Positions 10,542 to 18,933 of a stretch of 64,000 nucleotides of DNA are shown here, piece by piece. The translations under genes and the position numbers were made by a program. The notes beneath the pieces were generated by a model, which had not been told where the DNA came from, made no database searches, and saw only the letters and a program-made list of their open reading frames with translations. Source of the stretch: Streptococcus suis (GTDB taxonomy: Bacteria > Bacillota > Bacilli > Lactobacillales > Streptococcaceae); contig NZ_POQQ01000089.1 of assembly GCF_002964575.1 (NCBI RefSeq), forward strand, positions 62,001 to 126,000, written 5' to 3'. Every line of letters starts with the position of its first letter. Within the stretch, counting starts at the first letter, position 1.

Positions 10542-10549
10542 TACGAATA
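10542..10549 (+). promoter_or_regulatory. SigX (ComX) competence box upstream of radC
   Basis: TACGAATA is a perfect match to the streptococcal cin/com box recognised by the alternative sigma factor SigX, located 20 bp before the radC start codon. Late competence genes, including radC in S. pneumoniae, carry this element. The transcript would have a very short leader containing only the GAGGAGG ribosome-binding site. Confidence 0.8.
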
Positions 10550-10569
10550 AAATAAGTGAGGAGGATTTT

Positions 10570-11250
10570 ATGTACCAAATTGATTTTAAGGAAGAGGCAC
10601 TTTTGCCACGAGAAAGATTACTAGAAGTTGGGGCAGAAAAATTGAGTAATCAGGAATTATTGGCTATTTTCATCCGAACTGGAACCAAAAATGAGCCTGT
10701 TTCTATTTTATCCAATAATCTACTCAATCGCTTGGAAAGTCTGGCCGCCCTAAGGGAGCTGTCTATTGAAGAATTGCAGAAATTAACGGGCATCGGTCGT
10801 GTCAAAGCGATTGAAATCAAGGCCATGATTGAGCTAGGAAAACGGATTAACCAGTCGGAGCTTTTATTGAATGACCGGATTTTAGGCAGTGAGAAATTGG
10901 GCCGAAAGATGATCCAAGAACTTGGAGATAAAAAGCAAGAACATCTAGTTGCCCTCTATCTCAATACGCAAAATCAGATTATCTGCCAAAAGACTATTTT
11001 TATAGGAAGTGTCAACCGGAGTATTGCTGAGCCAAGAGAGATCTTGCATTACGCGGTAAAATGCATGGCAACATCCATTATCATTGTTCATAATCATCCG
11101 TCGGGATCCGTTGAGCCAAGTAGGAACGATTTATTGTTTACCGAGAATTTAAAAAAGTCCTGCGAAACACTAGGACTGGTCTTGTTGGATCATTTGATTG
11201 TAGGCAATAAGGATTATTATTCTTTTAGGGAAGAAAGTGAGCTATTTTAG
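10570..11250 (+). CDS. radC: RadC family JAMM-domain protein (late competence gene)
   Basis: 226-residue member of the RadC/UPF0758 family. An N-terminal helix-hairpin-helix region ([15 protein letters not shown], about residues 72-86) precedes a JAB1/MPN metalloprotease-like domain with the HNHPSG motif at residues 174-179 and a downstream Asp (LLDHLIVG). The old link to DNA repair is doubtful; the biochemical role is unresolved, and in S. pneumoniae the gene is competence-induced without being essential for transformation. The ATG at 10570 was chosen because GAGGAGG lies 6-12 bases upstream; an in-frame start at 10537 would lie upstream of the SigX box. Confidence 0.93.
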   Translation: MYQIDFKEEALLPRERLLEVGAEKLSNQELLAIFIRTGTKNEPVSILSNNLLNRLESLAALRELSIEELQKLTGIGRVKAIEIKAMIELGKRINQSELLLNDRILGSEKLGRKMIQELGDKKQEHLVALYLNTQNQIICQKTIFIGSVNRSIAEPREILHYAVKCMATSIIIVHNHPSGSVEPSRNDLLFTENLKKSCETLGLVLLDHLIVGNKDYYSFREESELF

Positions 11251-11262
11251 AGGATAAAAAGA

Positions 11263-11287
11263 GAGGAGCCGGGAATTCGGTTCCTCT
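11263..11287. terminator. Bidirectional terminator between radC and rex
   Basis: GAGGAGCCG pairs with CGGTTCCTC across GGAATT with one G-U pair. It lies between the convergent genes radC and rex. Confidence 0.65.
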
Positions 11288-11292
11288 GTTCA

Positions 11293-11934
11293 TTATTCAC
11301 CCTTGCGCATGAAATAGAGAAGGGTTTGCAACTCGCTGGTCAGGTCAACATACTGAACGACTACATCTTTGGGAACCGATAAATTGACCGGAGAGAAACT
11401 GAGAATGCCTTTGACACCAGCTTCTACTAATATATCGGTTACCTCTTGAGCCTTGATACTTGGGACAGTCAGAATAGCTGTTTGGGCACCTGCTTCCAAA
11501 ATACGTTCCTTGATTTCAGAAATAGCATGGATGGGAATATTTTCATCAACGGTTCCAACCGCTGGATTGTCATCCGCTTCAAAGGCCATGACAATTTTCA
11601 TTTTATTGCGCTCATGGAAGCGGTAGTGGAGTAGGGCACGGCCCATATTTCCGACACCGACAAGCATAACATTTGTAATCGAATTGTCATTGAGAATTTC
11701 CGCAAAGAAATCCATCAATTCTTTTACATTGTAGCCAAAGCCACGGCGACCTAGTTCACCGAAGTAGGAGAAGTCACGGCGCACGGTTGCGGAGTCGATA
11801 CCGATGGCTTCTGCAATTTCCTTGGAGCTAGCTTTTTCAATATTTCCGGCATAAAAGCGTTTAAAGATACGATAGTAGAGCGAAAGGCGCTTGGCAGTTG
11901 CGCGCGGGATATCTGCTTTTTTTTCGTTTTTCAC
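11293..11934 (-). CDS. rex: Redox-sensing transcriptional repressor Rex
   Basis: NADH/NAD+-sensing repressor that controls fermentative and NADH-oxidising genes. 213 residues: an N-terminal winged helix (about 1-75, including [19 protein letters not shown]) and a Rossmann domain with [11 protein letters not shown] near residue 88, then a C-terminal helix that swaps in the dimer. I chose the GTG start at 11934 because AAGGAGG lies 5 bases upstream and [16 protein letters not shown] is the usual streptococcal beginning; a longer in-frame reading to 11964 would include the ribosome-binding site. ldh in this window is a plausible target, though I see no full Rex operator in front of it. Confidence 0.94.
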   Translation of the reverse strand: MKNEKKADIPRATAKRLSLYYRIFKRFYAGNIEKASSKEIAEAIGIDSATVRRDFSYFGELGRRGFGYNVKELMDFFAEILNDNSITNVMLVGVGNMGRALLHYRFHERNKMKIVMAFEADDNPAVGTVDENIPIHAISEIKERILEAGAQTAILTVPSIKAQEVTDILVEAGVKGILSFSPVNLSVPKDVVVQYVDLTSELQTLLYFMRKGE

Positions 11935-12062
11935 AATGACCTCCTTAAATATGGTTGGCGACAATACTATACTAGCTGACTGGTCTAATGCTTATTTTAC
12001 TTGAGTATAGGCCTACCAATTTTTCATTCATTTTCAATTCTTTCTTCTATTCTAGTCCAAGA

Positions 12063-12080
12063 TTGTGAAAAAATCAACAG
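12063..12080. promoter_or_regulatory. Possible Rex operator
   Basis: TTGTGAAAAAATCAACAG matches 15 of 18 positions of the Rex consensus TTGTGAAWWWWTTCACAA, the left half being perfect. It is about 130 bp upstream of the rex start, so autoregulation is possible. The weak right half keeps confidence low. Confidence 0.3.
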
Positions 12081-12086
12081 ATTGGA

Positions 12087-12120
12087 TTGAAAAAGACTAA
12101 GCATGAAATCTTGCCTAGTC
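12087..12120 (-). terminator. Terminator of the DUF4649-DUF1831-desulfurase-prs block
   Basis: On the minus strand GACTAGGCA pairs with TGCTTAGTC, followed by TTTTTC. The stop codon of the upstream small gene is inside the stem. Confidence 0.75.
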
Positions 12121-12318
12121 TAGTGTTTGAAAGTAGCGGTAGAGGTCACCAATGGTTCCTTTATAATCTAGCTGGTGACCATCTCGTATTAGTTTGGTTA
12201 CAGGATAGTAATCAGGAAGAGTGAGGCAACCTGAGAAAGCCAGTTTGGCTGCATCCAGATTGTCAAACTCTTGTTTTCTAGCTATTTTGTAAGCATCTTT
12301 ATAGTGAACAATAATCAT
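12115..12318 (-). CDS. Small conserved streptococcal protein (DUF4649-like)
   Basis: 67 residues, acidic-basic balanced, no membrane segment or signal peptide; it begins MIIVHYKDAYKIARKQEFDN. It resembles a small conserved protein found at the same place (next to rex and a cysteine desulfurase) in other streptococci; the DUF4649 label is from memory of that family. No function is known. It begins two bases after the stop of the DUF1831 gene, so the two are translated from one transcript. Confidence 0.7.
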   Translation of the reverse strand: MIIVHYKDAYKIARKQEFDNLDAAKLAFSGCLTLPDYYPVTKLIRDGHQLDYKGTIGDLYRYFQTLD

Positions 12319-12320
12319 GC

Positions 12321-12665
12321 TTAACCTTCCTTGGTAAATAGGTCACGGTCCACTAAGCTATCCATCAAGAAGTAGAATTTTTCCTGGATGACCTTGTTTC
12401 CATTTTCTTTAAAGATATTGACCAAGTGCAAGCCAGATTTGTCTGTGATGTTGATTTTAAAACCGTTCAACTCTTTATTGACAATAATCTTTAAAAGAAA
12501 ACCCTGATTTGAGTTAGGAACTTCTTCCAAGAGGCGCGTGAGTTGGTAGTGCCCTGCTTTTGTTTGTTCAAAAGTGGTATCTCGCAGGGTGTATTTTTTG
12601 ATGTTAGGGCTAATGTGATAGGTAAATGCGCAATCTTTTAGGCTAACTGATTGTTGAAAGGCCAT
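12321..12665 (-). CDS. DUF1831 protein next to cysteine desulfurase
   Basis: 114-residue cytoplasmic protein of the DUF1831 type found in Lactobacillales, usually beside an IscS/NifS-like gene. The ATG at 12665 was chosen because TGGAGGAT lies 6-12 bases upstream; the in-frame extension to 12710 lies within the desulfurase gene. There is one base between the desulfurase stop and this start, so translation is coupled. Function unknown; a role with the desulfurase in thiolation or Fe-S assembly is inference from context only. Confidence 0.75.
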   Translation of the reverse strand: MAFQQSVSLKDCAFTYHISPNIKKYTLRDTTFEQTKAGHYQLTRLLEEVPNSNQGFLLKIIVNKELNGFKINITDKSGLHLVNIFKENGNKVIQEKFYFLMDSLVDRDLFTKEG

Positions 12666-12666
12666 T

Positions 12667-13782
12667 TTATCCTCCAATGATGTTTTGTAATTCTGTGAGG
12701 AGAGCGTCAATCTCTTCTAGGGTATTTGTTTCAGATAAGCTGATACGGATAGACTCTTTCAGTCGTTGGGAATTTGTTCCATACATGGCTTCCAGCACAT
12801 GACTGTTCTGAACAACGCCAGCAGTACAAGCAGAGCCGCTAGATACAGCAATACCTGCCAAGTCTAGTCGCATGAGGACTTGCTCATTGAGCTTATTAGG
12901 GAAACCGATGTTGATAACATGAGGGAGATGGGGACCTGCTTGGTTGATGTAAAATGAATAGCCATCTAATCCAGCTAGGAGGTGATTTTTCAAACCTTGG
13001 ATGTGATGAACATTACTGTCAAGTTGATAGACCTGTTCTTGAAGAGCAAGTGCCATGGCAGCAATGGCAGGAAGGTTCTCTGTGCCTGCTCGGTGTTGGT
13101 TTTCTTGCTTCCCTCCATGAATAAGGGAATCAAATCCCCGCAAGCGACTGTATAGAAAACCGACTCCTTTTGGTCCGTGGAATTTGTGGGCAGAAGCAGC
13201 CAGCAAATCAATGCCATAGTCAGCAGGCTGTACATCCATTTTTCCGACGACCTGCACAGCATCTACATGAAAGACGGCCTGATGGTCGGCCAATAGTTGA
13301 CCAATTTCCTTAATAGGAAGGACTTGGCCTGTTTCATTGTTGGCAAACATGGTGCTGACCAAGATAGTATCTGGTCGCAGAGCTTCTTGGATTTGCTGGG
13401 CAGTGATGACCTGATTGACAGGTTGAATGTAGGTAACCTCAAATCCGAAGCGGTCTTCTAGGTATTGCATGGTATGAAGAACAGCATGGTGTTCGATAGC
13501 AGTTGTAATCAGATGCTTGCCCTTGGCTTGATTGGCAAGGGCATAGCCTTGAATAGCTAGATTATCAGCTTCTGACCCACCAGCAGTAAAAATAATGTGA
13601 TCAGGATGGACGTCAAGAACTTGAGCAATGTCTTGTCTAGCCTGCCGCAAAATTTGATTGGCTTTTCGACCAGCCTGATGGATACTGGAGGGATTGCCGT
13701 AGGTTTCTTGGGCAACTTCCAGCATCCGTTGGAGAGCAGTGGGAGATAGGGCAGTGGTAGCTGCATTATCTAAATAAATCAA
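12667..13782 (-). CDS. Cysteine desulfurase, NifS/IscS-like
   Basis: PLP enzyme that removes sulfur from cysteine as an enzyme-bound persulfide for tRNA thiolation or cofactor synthesis. 371 residues: N-terminal IYLDNAATTALSP, the PLP-lysine motif SAHKFHGPKGVG near residue 200, and the persulfide Cys at about residue 319 in SSGSACTAG on the flexible loop. Length and motifs fit the IscS-like branch rather than SufS. No IscU or SUF scaffold genes are near; neighbours are prs upstream and two small unknown proteins downstream. No obvious defect. Confidence 0.92.
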   Translation of the reverse strand: MIYLDNAATTALSPTALQRMLEVAQETYGNPSSIHQAGRKANQILRQARQDIAQVLDVHPDHIIFTAGGSEADNLAIQGYALANQAKGKHLITTAIEHHAVLHTMQYLEDRFGFEVTYIQPVNQVITAQQIQEALRPDTILVSTMFANNETGQVLPIKEIGQLLADHQAVFHVDAVQVVGKMDVQPADYGIDLLAASAHKFHGPKGVGFLYSRLRGFDSLIHGGKQENQHRAGTENLPAIAAMALALQEQVYQLDSNVHHIQGLKNHLLAGLDGYSFYINQAGPHLPHVINIGFPNKLNEQVLMRLDLAGIAVSSGSACTAGVVQNSHVLEAMYGTNSQRLKESIRISLSETNTLEEIDALLTELQNIIGG

Positions 13783-13793
13783 AGAAGGTACTC

Positions 13794-14771
13794 CTAGTTT
13801 TCTTTTTCAGGATTGGTAAACTTGAAGAGTGGGCTGAGTGGTTGGTGCTCTTGGATACGATGGATGGCATTAGCAATCAAGTCACTAGCTGTTAGGAAGG
13901 CGATATTCTTAGGTTCTTGTTCCTTGCTTGCAACTGAGTCGGTCACCAAAATTTCCTTAATTGGAGAAGCGTCTAGCAACTCAGCTGCACTACCAGCGAA
14001 CAGACCGTGGCTGGCAACGGCGTAAATTTCAGTGGCGCCACCTTCTTGGACAATTTTAGAAGCTTGAGAGAAGGTGCGACCAGTATTTAAAATGTCGTCA
14101 ACCAAGATAGCTTTCTTACCAGCAACTTCACCAATGATGTAGCCCTCTGCACGCTCGGAATCATCTTGGGCGTAGTCGATAATGGCAATAGGAGCATTCA
14201 AGAATTCTGCGATGTTACGCGCACGTTTGATACCAGAGTTTTTTGGACTAACGATTACGACATCATCACCACAGAGCCCTTTGTCCATGTAGTAAGATGC
14301 GAAGAGTGGTTCTGTCAGAAGGTTATCAACTGGAATATCAAAGAAACCTTGAATTTGTGAAGCGTGTAGGTCAAGTGTCAATACACGGTCAACACCTGCT
14401 TTGACCAGCATATTTGCAACGAGTTTAGCAGTGATTGGTTCGCGTGGAGATGCCGTGCGGTCCTGACGAGCATAGCCAAAGTAAGGCATCACCGCTGTAA
14501 TAGTGTTGGCACTTGCACGCTTGCAGGCATCAATCATAATCAGCAATTCCCACAAGTGATTGTTGACTGGGTAGCTGGTTGATTGGATGATGTAGACATC
14601 GACACCGCGGACAGATTCTTCAATGTTGATTTGGATTTCACCGTCTGAAAACTGGCGTGAAGATAGTTTTCCAAGTGGAAGACCAGCTGATGCAGCAATT
14701 TTTTCAGCAATATCACGATTGCTATTGAGTGAGAAAATTTTAATGTTGTTTTCACCAAGTGGTTGACCCAT
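13794..14771 (-). CDS. prs: Ribose-phosphate pyrophosphokinase
   Basis: Makes PRPP from ribose-5-phosphate and ATP for purine, pyrimidine, histidine and NAD synthesis. Class I enzyme of 325 residues with the catalytic loop region [18 protein letters not shown] and the PRPP-binding motif [15 protein letters not shown] near residue 220. The ATG at 14771 was chosen over an in-frame TTG two codons upstream because AAAGGAGT lies 10-17 bases before it. Eleven bases separate it from the desulfurase gene. Streptococci carry two prs-type genes; which one this is cannot be decided from the window. Confidence 0.94.
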   Translation of the reverse strand: MGQPLGENNIKIFSLNSNRDIAEKIAASAGLPLGKLSSRQFSDGEIQINIEESVRGVDVYIIQSTSYPVNNHLWELLIMIDACKRASANTITAVMPYFGYARQDRTASPREPITAKLVANMLVKAGVDRVLTLDLHASQIQGFFDIPVDNLLTEPLFASYYMDKGLCGDDVVIVSPKNSGIKRARNIAEFLNAPIAIIDYAQDDSERAEGYIIGEVAGKKAILVDDILNTGRTFSQASKIVQEGGATEIYAVASHGLFAGSAAELLDASPIKEILVTDSVASKEQEPKNIAFLTASDLIANAIHRIQEHQPLSPLFKFTNPEKEN

Positions 14772-14880
14772 TTTCAAGTAACTCCTTTAAATGTTAGGCT
14801 TTTATAAAAAGCATAAAAGTAAAATTAACAATAGATAATTTTATTCTATCAAAAAAATGAAATTTTTTCAGTATCCAAGT

Positions 14881-14909
14881 AAAAAAATCAGCCTTATTGG
14901 ACTGATTTT
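14881..14909 (-). terminator. Terminator of the CYTH gene
   Basis: On the minus strand AAATCAGTCC..GGCTGATTTTTTT forms a stem with a U tract. The stop codon of the CYTH gene lies in its loop. Confidence 0.75.
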
Positions 14910-15469
14910 CGATGGCTAGCAGTTCGTGCAACCTTACTGCTAGCGTATTTAAATTGGATGGAGTTCTTCTTGAGAAAGTCTTCAAAGAGAATTTTGCCTT
15001 GGTGGGCATCCGTCACTTCAACTTCCAATTCGTAATCCACTTGCCCGGCATATTCATTTTCATCTAGAGCCATTAGTCCGATGGAGGTTTCTTTCTCGTG
15101 TCGTTTGGTAGTCAGGCTCCCCCAGACAGCCAGTTTGTCAATCGGAACATCTGTGGCTGAGATGATGTCGGCAATGTGTCCTGCGGGCAGTTGGAAGTTT
15201 TCGATTAGCTGAAGAGCAGTGTGGATGTCCAAAACTTGGTTATACTCTTGGTTGCCAACTTCCTGTGGAATTTTTAGGGTCAGCTCTGCTATTTCTTCAA
15301 AAGTCCGAATACGGAGTGAAAAACGGTGCTTTCTCATGTCCAGGTCAGGCGTGTCGATGTAGTGATTGGTTTGAAGAACGGGGCTTATGTCTGAAAAGTC
15401 GGAAAGAAGACGAAGGTACTCGGATTTGGTTAATAAGGTTTTATACTCAATTTCAAGGTGGTTTTTCAT
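14894..15469 (-). CDS. CYTH domain (triphosphate tunnel) protein
   Basis: 191 residues with the CYTH hallmark HLEIEYKTLLTKSEY at the N-terminus (ExExK motif) and alternating acidic/basic strands (HRFSLRIRTF, AELTLKIPQE, YELEVEVTD) that line the triphosphate tunnel. Members hydrolyse or bind inorganic triphosphate or nucleoside triphosphates; the Bacillus relative YjbK is encoded near the RelQ orthologue YjbM. Here it is transcribed divergently from relQ, from a symmetrical promoter region. A link to (p)ppGpp or triphosphate metabolism is suggested by context only. Confidence 0.85.
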   Translation of the reverse strand: MKNHLEIEYKTLLTKSEYLRLLSDFSDISPVLQTNHYIDTPDLDMRKHRFSLRIRTFEEIAELTLKIPQEVGNQEYNQVLDIHTALQLIENFQLPAGHIADIISATDVPIDKLAVWGSLTTKRHEKETSIGLMALDENEYAGQVDYELEVEVTDAHQGKILFEDFLKKNSIQFKYASSKVARTASHRKSVQ

Positions 15470-15490
15470 GCAGTAAACCCTTTCAATGTG

Positions 15491-15526
15491 TTATAATAGA
15501 ATGGTCTTTGTGTTATTCTATTATAA
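15491..15526. promoter_or_regulatory. Symmetrical divergent promoter region of CYTH gene and relQ
   Basis: TTATAATAGAAT (15491-15502) and ATTCTATTATAA (15515-15526) form a perfect 12-bp inverted repeat around a 12-bp centre. Each arm holds -10-like hexamers usable on one or both strands (TATAAT at 15492-15497 and 15522-15527 on plus, and the complement of 15520-15525 on minus). Good -35 boxes are not clear. It is either two mirror-image promoters or an operator covering both. Confidence 0.5.
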
Positions 15527-15555
15527 TTTAGAGGTTTTGACAAGAAAGGGACCGT

Positions 15556-16227
15556 ATGGACTTTAACTGGGAAGAATTTTTAGACCCCTATATCCAGACA
15601 GTAGGTGAGTTGAAAATCAAACTGCGTGGTATTCGTAAGCAGTACCGTAAAGCCAATCGCCATTCTCCTATAGAGTTTGTGACTGGACGGGTAAAGCCTA
15701 TTGAATCCATCAAAGAGAAAATGGCCCTGCGACACATTAAGTTGGAAAATCTTGCTCAAGATATGCAGGATATTGCTGGACTTCGGATTATGGTTCAGTT
15801 TGTGGACGATATTGAGGAAGTTTTGGCGATTTTACGCAAGCGCAAGGATATGCAAATTGTTCACGAAAGGGATTATATCAACTATATGAAGGCTTCGGGT
15901 TATCGTTCCTATCATGTGGTGATTGGGTACCCAGTGGACACTATAAATGGCAATGAAACGGTTTTGGCAGAAATCCAAATCCGTACCCTGTCCATGAATT
16001 TCTGGGCGACCATTGAGCATTCCCTCAACTATAAGTATAAGGGGAATTTTCCTGAAGAAATCAAGAAACGCCTAGAAGTGACAGCAAAGATTGCCTATGA
16101 ATTAGACGAGGAGATGCGAAAAATCCGCAACGACATTCAGGAGGCGCAGGCCTTGTTTGACCCTGCCCATCGCAAGCTGAATGACGGTGTGGGAAATAGT
16201 GACGATACAGATGAAGAATACAGGTAG
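15556..16227 (+). CDS. relQ: Small alarmone synthetase RelQ (GTP pyrophosphokinase)
   Basis: Single-domain (p)ppGpp synthetase of 223 residues, lacking the hydrolase and regulatory domains of RelA/SpoT. Motifs of the RelA/SpoT synthetase fold are present: the basic [19 protein letters not shown] segment, [26 protein letters not shown] and [19 protein letters not shown]. RelQ-type enzymes are tetramers activated by pppGpp and induced by wall stress. The gene order relQ-nadK-rluD equals B. subtilis yjbM-yjbN-yjbO. It ends 17 bp inside nadK. Confidence 0.95.
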   Translation: MDFNWEEFLDPYIQTVGELKIKLRGIRKQYRKANRHSPIEFVTGRVKPIESIKEKMALRHIKLENLAQDMQDIAGLRIMVQFVDDIEEVLAILRKRKDMQIVHERDYINYMKASGYRSYHVVIGYPVDTINGNETVLAEIQIRTLSMNFWATIEHSLNYKYKGNFPEEIKKRLEVTAKIAYELDEEMRKIRNDIQEAQALFDPAHRKLNDGVGNSDDTDEEYR

Positions 16228-17029
16228 AAAAAAAATCGCTCTGCTCGCTAGCCGAAATCCAAAGAGTGAAGCTGTGTCCAAAGAACTTTGGACAAAATTG
16301 AAAGAAGCAAATTTCATACTGACACCTAAAAATCCTGATATTGTGATTTCAATCGGTGGTGACGGCATGCTCCTATCTGCCTTTCATAAGTATGAAAAGT
16401 TGATTGACCGTGTGCGTTTTGTCGGTATTCATACAGGCCATCTAGGTTTTTATACGGATTACCGTGACTTTGAGGTGGACAAATTGATTGAGAACCTCAA
16501 GCTTGATACTGGTGCCAGGGTGTCCTATCCGATTTTGAATGTCAAGGTAAAGCTAGCAGATGGTCGTGTTGTAGAGGCGCGTGCCTTAAATGAAGCAACC
16601 ATCAAGCGCTTATCCAAAACCATGGTGGCGGATGTCATTATTAACAATGTTCCTTTTGAACGTTTCCGAGGGGATGGTATTTCAGTTTCTACCCCAACTG
16701 GTTCGACGGCCTATAACAAGTCCTTAGGCGGTGCTGTTTTGCATCCGACCATTGAGGCCCTGCAAATTGCAGAAGTTGCCAGTCTAAATAACCGTGTTTA
16801 TCGCACGCTAGGGTCATCTATCGTGGTTCCCAAAAAAGACAAGATTGTCATTGAGCCCAAGCACAGCGACCGCTATTCGATTGCTGTTGATAATAAGACC
16901 TATGTCTATGACAACATTGAAAAAATTGAGTACCAGATTGACCAGCATAAAATTCACTTTGTTGCGACCCCCAGCCATACAAGTTTCTGGAACCGTGTGA
17001 AAGATGCCTTTATCGGAGAGGTGGAGTAA
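16211..17029 (+). CDS. nadK: NAD kinase
   Basis: Phosphorylates NAD to NADP. 272 residues with the [13 protein letters not shown] phosphate-binding motif near residue 50, the NEATIKR segment and the glycine-rich [20 protein letters not shown]. The start at 16211 (MKNTGRKK) was chosen because it matches the streptococcal N-terminus; an in-frame ATG at 16181 lies deeper in relQ. No convincing ribosome-binding site precedes either, so initiation probably depends on translation of relQ. The stop overlaps the rluD start by one base. Confidence 0.94.
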   Translation: MKNTGRKKIALLASRNPKSEAVSKELWTKLKEANFILTPKNPDIVISIGGDGMLLSAFHKYEKLIDRVRFVGIHTGHLGFYTDYRDFEVDKLIENLKLDTGARVSYPILNVKVKLADGRVVEARALNEATIKRLSKTMVADVIINNVPFERFRGDGISVSTPTGSTAYNKSLGGAVLHPTIEALQIAEVASLNNRVYRTLGSSIVVPKKDKIVIEPKHSDRYSIAVDNKTYVYDNIEKIEYQIDQHKIHFVATPSHTSFWNRVKDAFIGEVE

Positions 17030-17922
17030 TGCGGTTTGAATTTATAGCTGACCAGCATACGAAAATTAAGACATTCCTGAAAAAGCATGGTGTTTCAAAG
17101 GGCTTGTTGGCAAAAATCAAGTACACAGGTGGCAATATTTGGGTCAATGACATCGAGCGCAATGCAACATACTTGCTTGATATTGGAGATAGGGTTACAA
17201 TTGACATACCAGCTGAGGAGGACTTGACAGGGAGTTTGAAACCGATTTCCTTTCCGCTGGATATTGTCTATGAAGATGACCACTTTCTAGCGATCAATAA
17301 GCCGGTTGGTTATGCTTCTATTCCGTCAGCTCTGCATTCCTCGACCATTGCTAATTTTGTGAAAGGCTACCTTGTGGGGCAAGATTACGAAAATAAGCAG
17401 GTCCATATCGTAACGCGGTTGGATAGAGATACTTCGGGTGTCATGCTCTTTGCCAAACATGGCTATGCCCATGCTCGACTGGACAAGCAGTTGCAGGCCA
17501 AGCTCATCCACAAGCGCTATTATGCTCTGGTTAAGGGGGATGGTGTGTTGGAAGCAGAGGGGGATATCATTGCCCCGATTGGTCGTCCAGAAGATAGTAT
17601 TATCACACGTTGTGTGACCAAGACTGGGAAATATGCCCATACTTCCTATCGGCTTGTCCAATCTTGGGGGGATATTCATCTGGTTGACATTCAACTCCAT
17701 ACTGGTCGAACCCATCAGATTCGCGTTCATTTTTCTCATATTGGTTTTCCGCTTTTGGGAGATGATATGTATGGTGGGAGCTTAGATTGTGGAATCGAGC
17801 GTCAGGCCTTGCATTGTCATCATTTGGCCTTTGACAATCCTTTCTCAGCCAAAAGGATTGACTTGGAAGCAGATCTTCCAGACGATTTTCAGGCTGTTAT
17901 CAATTTGTTAACTAATAAATAA
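17029..17922 (+). CDS. RluD-family RNA pseudouridine synthase
   Basis: 297 residues. An N-terminal S4-like RNA-binding region (about 12-60, including GVSKGLLAKIKYTGGNIWVN) precedes the catalytic domain with the TRLDRDTSGVMLFAKH motif, whose second Asp-containing RLD element supplies the catalytic Asp; HTGRTHQIRVHF near residue 225 is the other conserved block. The RNA target cannot be stated (the Bacillus positional homologue is YjbO). Translation is coupled to nadK. Confidence 0.9.
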   Translation: MRFEFIADQHTKIKTFLKKHGVSKGLLAKIKYTGGNIWVNDIERNATYLLDIGDRVTIDIPAEEDLTGSLKPISFPLDIVYEDDHFLAINKPVGYASIPSALHSSTIANFVKGYLVGQDYENKQVHIVTRLDRDTSGVMLFAKHGYAHARLDKQLQAKLIHKRYYALVKGDGVLEAEGDIIAPIGRPEDSIITRCVTKTGKYAHTSYRLVQSWGDIHLVDIQLHTGRTHQIRVHFSHIGFPLLGDDMYGGSLDCGIERQALHCHHLAFDNPFSAKRIDLEADLPDDFQAVINLLTNK

Positions 17923-17942
17923 TATTTTAAAGGAGAATTTTC

Positions 17943-18929
17943 ATGGAAATTCGGAGTTTATTTGGTGAAATGAAGCAAAAAATCGTAGGTAAAAAACTAC
18001 GAATTGTTTTCCCAGAAGGTACTGATGAGCGTGTTGTTCGTGCAGCTGCTCGTTTGAAATTTGAAGGTTTGGCAGAGCCTATTATCCTTGGTGTACCTGA
18101 AGATGTTCATGCCTTGTTGACAGATTTTGGTTTCTCAAACCCAGGTATTACAGTTATTGATCCAAATAATTACGCTAATTTTGATGCTATGAAGCAAGAG
18201 TTTGTGACTCTTCGTAAGGGCAAGGTTGATGAGGCGCAGGCAGATGAAATCTTGCGTGATGTCAACTACTTTGGTGTTATGTTGGTGCAACTGGGCTTGG
18301 CTGAAGGTATGGTTTCAGGAGCGATTCACTCTACTGCAGATACTGTTCGTCCTGCTCTTCAAATTATTAAAACCAAGCCAGGTGTGCAACGTACTTCAGG
18401 GGTTTTCTTGATGGTTAAAGACCAACACAAGTTCGTTTTTGGTGACTGTGCCATTAACATTGAACCAGATGCTGAAACATTGGCTGAGATTGCTATCCAA
18501 TCTGCAGAAACTGCAAAAACATTTGGTATTGATCCAAAAGTTGCTATGATTTCCTATTCAACGAAAGGTTCAGGTTCTGGTCCACGTGTAGACAAGGTTG
18601 TTGAAGCTACTCGTATTGCTCAAGAACTCCGTCCAGATCTTTTGATTGATGGCGAATTGCAGATGGATGCGGCCTTGGTTCCTGATACAGCTCGTTTGAA
18701 AGCACCTGGTAGTCCAGTGGCGGGCCAAGCCAATGTCTTTATCTTCCCGGCTATCGAAGCAGGTAACATCACTTATAAAGTTGTTGAGCGTCTTGGTGGC
18801 TACGAAGCGGTTGGTCCAGTTTTGCAAGGTTTGAACAAACCGGTTAACGACCTTTCACGTGGATGTAGTTCTGAAGATGTCTACAAATTAGGTATCATCA
18901 CTGCTGCCCAAGCAATTGCTGCTGAGTAA
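17943..18929 (+). CDS. pta: Phosphate acetyltransferase
   Basis: Interconverts acetyl-CoA and acetyl phosphate; with acetate kinase it forms the ATP-yielding acetate branch. 328 residues, the short form without the N-terminal regulatory domains of enterobacterial Pta. Conserved blocks include RIVFPEGTDERVVRAAARL near residue 20, GMVSGAIHSTADTVRPALQ and YSTKGSGSGPRVDKV. AAAGGAG lies 8-9 bases before the ATG. ackA is not in the window. It may be read from the relQ transcript or from its own promoter; I see no strong one in the 20-bp gap. Confidence 0.95.
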   Translation: MEIRSLFGEMKQKIVGKKLRIVFPEGTDERVVRAAARLKFEGLAEPIILGVPEDVHALLTDFGFSNPGITVIDPNNYANFDAMKQEFVTLRKGKVDEAQADEILRDVNYFGVMLVQLGLAEGMVSGAIHSTADTVRPALQIIKTKPGVQRTSGVFLMVKDQHKFVFGDCAINIEPDAETLAEIAIQSAETAKTFGIDPKVAMISYSTKGSGSGPRVDKVVEATRIAQELRPDLLIDGELQMDAALVPDTARLKAPGSPVAGQANVFIFPAIEAGNITYKVVERLGGYEAVGPVLQGLNKPVNDLSRGCSSEDVYKLGIITAAQAIAAE

Positions 18930-18933
18930 TCGG

